Assembly (NCBI GenBank): GCA_013396915.1
Contig: VWZL01002499.1
Location: forward strand, 179,713-243,712
Source of the DNA: Stercorarius parasiticus
Taxonomy: Eukaryota > Chordata > Aves > Charadriiformes > Stercorariidae
DNA length: 64,000 nt
Direction: 5' to 3'
Part shown: positions 60,132 through 64,000 of the stretch, one piece after another
Numbering within the stretch: position 1 is the stretch's first letter
Layout: the number at the start of each line of letters is the position of its first letter
Program-made: the position numbers and the translations under genes
Notes under the pieces: generated by a model
What the model saw: the letters and a program-made list of their open reading frames with translations, nothing else
What the model was told of the DNA's origin: nothing
The model's database searches: none

Positions 60132-63100
60132 TACTGCTGTCAGGACATAGCTATAAGAATTTCCCAGGTAGTTATTATTGCATTTTACATTCTGTTGGAA
60201 TGAGATAGTTTTGAAATGCTAATAATGCTCAGATAGTAAAACTGAGTAGGGTTCCAGCATTAATAAAGCTGGTAGTAATCTTTCCTTCGCTCTGATGCAT
60301 TTGCAAAGTTTATCTACCCTCCCAGAACAAATCACTGGAAAAAACAATGTATTTGACATTGGTTCATATTCAGTGTGGCCACCACTCTGCAGGGTGCAGT
60401 TGGGGCAGCAAAGGATGAGGAAGGGTTAAGGGGTGTGTGGGAATTTGAGAAGAAACATATGTAAACCAAGAATTTACTGCTCATATGACTGAAACCTTAA
60501 CGGTCTAATCCACGAATAAATAATAGTCCAGATCTAATTATTACAGAAAAAAAGAGAATATTTCAATGTAGAAAAAGCTTCAATAACAACATAATAATGA
60601 TAGGAATGCAGTTCAAATTATTATTCCCACTCTGCTTAGTTTCTAGACCTTTTCTGCTTCACCTTTCCCCTGCTCCTTGGGTCCTAAGGTTGGTGGTTTC
60701 ATCTCGGTGGTGGTGGCAGATGAGGGGGCTTATGGCCAGTTGTCAGCATCTGCAGTCATTTGCTGGGAGGAGTAGGATGTTCATGGTGGTGGTTTCCTTT
60801 CCCTCATTTCAGGACACACGTGGGGTCATGTTTGTGTGTTTGCTAACACACTTTTACACCTTACTCTTTCTTCATTGCTCTGCAACTCCACATTACATCC
60901 AAATTTACTATATATGGTGCATCTTACATATGTTAGAAATACTAGTTCTCTTTGTTACCCCTAGAGCCAGTTTTGTCTAGCTCCAGCTTGTCCAGCTTGT
61001 GCAGGTCAAGGAAAGCTCAGATGGAACAAGCATCATCAGCCTTCTCCTGAAGCCTTAAAAGCTCAGTACAAAGCCCGTGGCTTCTTAGTGGCAATGGCAA
61101 TACCAGTACTATTGGTTTACATGGTAATAACCTGCCCATTTTCTGCAGTCCATTCTCCTTGTGCAACATCCAATCATTTAATTACGGATGTTTGAAGGCG
61201 CATCCTGCCCACCCTTTTAGTATCCACTTATGGGCCTGCTATGAATTTTCTACATAAAAACCCCTTAATATTAGATATAGTTCCAGAGAAGAAGAAATTT
61301 ATATTTTTTTTCAGGGATAAGTTCACTTAAACCTGCCTTTCTCATTGTTCTTCAGATCTCCCAAATTAACCGTGTGCCCTATCTTTAAGTGATGAGTTAA
61401 AGGACCAACTGGGTAAAAAGAAAGAAAATGAATTGACTAGGCTGTTCCTCATATTGCAAACTCCATGAGATAGGACCATTTCTTCTTAAATGTCTGTAAG
61501 AGATCAAACACATGAAGGTGCTCATGTGGTTGGAATCTCATCCAAATTACTTGGCAGGGGACCACTAGTAAATCACATTAGACAGGTGATCCCACTGTTC
61601 CTGTCATTTTTAATTAAACTAGTTTTCAACAATCCTATTTCTATCTGCTGAAGATATTCCAAGGTGTTCAGTGGTGAGTGACTCCATCTCAAACAGCCAC
61701 CCAAAGAAGAGGGAAGGCAAAATGAAGATAAAGGGAAACACAGCTCACAAAGGGCCTGAAAATATTTAATGTTTTTTATGTGATTATTCCTGGTGAATAT
61801 GACTTTGATTATGCTGAATTGAGACACCTATAGCTGAGCTAGTCATTTGTTGCTCTCTTTATGGTTGATGGAGAGAGAAAGGGTTGGCTTTTTTAGGGTG
61901 CAGTTCATGTCATCCAACACAGATGCTGTGGGATCTCACAGTGTAATCCCTGTTTGCACAGGTTTCAAAACTCCCAATAAACTCATCAGGAGCAGGGGAA
62001 GTGCTTCGGTGTTTTGTTGCTGTTGTCACTATAGTGATTATGTTTCTTAGAAAACTGTTAGAAAGCCCTGAGTCTGAAACTCACCCAGCACTCATGTTAC
62101 TCGTTAGTGATGGGCATCGCAGTACATCTTTTTGCAGTGGCCATCTTGCCTTTGAAGTTGTGTATTTTTATATTTGTAACATTGCAACCTTCAGCCTGCT
62201 CATCTCCTGATAGAAAGGGTAGAAGTCTGTCCTTCCAGCAGAATTGAACCTTCTGCTCTCCAGCGGGCATCTTTGGGTGATAAAATCATTGAAGGCCAGC
62301 TGCCAAGTCATTGCCTCAGATCAAAGTAACAAGCTGAGACCTGTTCTTTTGTCACATTACAGTTGAATTTAAATGGGAGGAAAGAGGCTTATGGAAGCCA
62401 GCCTTGTCTGTCCTCATGTGCACCCTCCACTCATACACGCCTTGTGTTCAAGATGCTCCAATTGGATAAGCAAGGAATAAAGGTCCAATCACAGGCAAGT
62501 TGCAAGGGCTGTACAAAAAGTCAGCGGCAAAGGTAGCATTAGAATTCAAAGTCAGCATTAGCTGACAATGTCACACTTAATCCTCTGGAAAATGCTACTG
62601 AATTAAAGCAGTATGATGGGTGCCAGAGATGAAAGGATTTAGCTAAGCAATAAGACACAAACAGAAATAGTCTTTCTCTTCTAGCTTTTGTTTACAGATT
62701 TTGGGTGAGGGGATTACTGGGGAAAGGAGAGAAAAGATTTAGGCTTGTGATGAGTTCAGTTTTCCAGGTAAACTTGTGTATAAGGCTGTAGTCTTTGGGA
62801 TGAATATCCTACAGTCTGCAGGAGTTTTCAGTTCTAGTAGATGAATGTTGAAATTCACTCCTCTGTGTGCTTTCATGGGCATTTATTGTAGGACTTCAAA
62901 CATCTTCTCTGTATATACCTCTAGTTCAAGATCAAATATAAGATAGCAAAAAGTCTAGAAGTATTTAATATTTAGTAACTCAGTGGCTCAGTACTGCCAA
63001 TTTAACCTATATAACTTTGTATGCTAACTTTACTCAGGAGTGTTTTCTTAAAGGGGCTTTAGAAGAAGACATAGGGTTGTCCATAAGCTGAATGGACCCA

Positions 63101-63978
63101 AACCAGAAAAGTTTTGGGTTGACACTTTCCCTCCAAAGTGTCTTTCTCTTGTACCGTTGTGTAAGGAAATTGCTACGAAACAGTGCTCTGACCCTGAGGA
63201 GGGCTATAACCCCCCCTCCACAAATCTCTGTGACTTTATTCTTCTTAGGGCTGTTTCTGGCTGAAAGGCAATAGCTGTATTTATTCCACCAACAACATTT
63301 CTGAGTTAACGTTATTTAAACTTCAAGCTGTGGAGGTGAGCACATGAATGAAGTTCCTTTGCAGACAGAAGCTGTTGGAAGCAACAAGATGTAGCTAGAG
63401 GCTAAGGAGTCATGAGAGGTACTGCATGTAACAGCCTATGTCACGAGAGCAAACATCTGCCAGGGCTTGTGCATTTCAGAACGGAGGGATTCCAGCATGC
63501 ACAGCTAGTGCTTGGTTAATTGTTTCAGGTCTTTATAAAAAATTATAAAAACTTTTACTCAGTCCATGCTCAGCTGCAAACTTTCAGTGTCAAGAGTTCA
63601 ATGGGTATTCATCTGCTTACATCCCTCACTTTCCTAAACCCCTCAAGGCTGTAGTTCAGCAACTCTATTAACTTAGCTAGACACTAAGAATGAGAGCAGG
63701 GAGTCTGCTTCTCCTGCAGTCTCAGCTGGGATCAAGGAGGAAAAGAAGGAAGGAAAACAAAGGGAAAAATAGATGTGAGCTGTGGACTATGACAAAAACA
63801 AATGTGAGGCAGGAAAGTGGGATGAGAGCCTGCCAAGCAGAATACATGGAGGGAGCAGGGGAGGGAAGAAGCTAGCTTAGATCTGATACCGTGAATGTCT
63901 AGGTGAAAAGACCTATCTGTGCAGGGAGAGAGACCTTTTTTCTTGCAGTCCTTGGTCTCCTACCACACAACTTTGAAG

Positions 63979-64000
63979 TCACAGAATCATAGAGTCATAG
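63979..64000 (-). mobile_element. CR1 LINE tail, cut by the window end
   Basis: CACAGAATCATAGAGTCATA is the start, on this strand, of a minus-oriented CR1 octamer tail. The body would lie beyond 64000. Confidence 0.75.

Larger units (their letters stand above)
57215..63975. other. Intergenic, no gene seen
   Basis: About 6.7 kb with frames up to 136 codons (58856-59266 minus, 60597-60980 plus) and no recognisable domain. A G/T-rich imperfect minisatellite with GGTGGG words lies at about 58672-58732. A (TGC)4-5 run is at 60117-60131. A phrase near 58150-58180 (TTAGGTGCCTAAAC, ACTGACTTCACTGG) is typical of old sauropsid repeats but too short to classify. Confidence 0.5.

Noticed and set aside
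60597..60980. 127-codon open frame, plus strand
   Set aside because: No domain recognised and composition like its surroundings; likely chance.
1..64000. CRISPR arrays, tRNA or rRNA genes, bacterial operons
   Set aside because: No regularly spaced repeats, cloverleaf-compatible segments or prokaryotic gene arrangement were seen.

Overview
The window looks like ordinary vertebrate nuclear DNA from a bird. It is AT-rich and gene-poor. Many truncated CR1 LINE copies end in the ATTCTATG octamer, and there are solo endogenous retrovirus LTRs. One confidently recognisable gene is present, on the + strand: the last coding exon of SLC36A4, a proton-coupled/amino-acid transporter-family gene. Nothing prokaryotic, plasmid-like or CRISPR-like was seen.

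Layout. Positions 1-5034 are read as the last intron of SLC36A4, carrying a fairly complete CR1 3' half (about 2010-3151). The exon is 5035-5342, followed by a probable long 3' UTR that may reach the AATAAA at 9119. From about 9.1 kb to the end, no exon of a known protein was recognised. This intergenic stretch holds CR1 tails and fragments on both strands (10.5, 16.7, 17.5, 21.6, 35.7, 40.3, 49.7, 55.9 and 63.98 kb), a much older CR1/L3-type LINE relic (30.75-31.89 kb), two MIR-like SINE relics, and several LTRs. The LTRs are a compact one at 23.2 kb, a probable one at 19.0-19.8 kb, and two copies of one ~596-bp family in opposite orientation at 45.07 and 53.52 kb, one of them with a clean 5-bp target duplication. 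An imperfect inverted repeat sits at 11.07/11.66 kb.

Gene context. In human, SLC36A4 lies tail-to-tail with MTNR1B, with FAT3 beyond it. The space after SLC36A4 here is therefore expected to lead to MTNR1B on the - strand, but no MTNR1B exon was recognised, so the window is probably the intergenic interval. Within it, four open segments are bounded by plausible splice sites (26827-26892 minus, 30113-30303 plus, 47350-47681 minus, 52490-52592 plus). They match no family I know and are offered as candidate exons of an undescribed or non-coding transcript, not as genes. The 47350-47681 segment (110 open codons, cysteine-rich part followed by a hydrophobic stretch) is the best of these.

Two single N bases (19422 and 50050) both lie inside repeats. 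The second sits exactly where a CR1 jumps by several hundred bases, so some apparent repeat deletions may be assembly joins. All repeat assignments were made by eye from remembered consensus features; boundaries are approximate unless a duplication or splice site fixes them.
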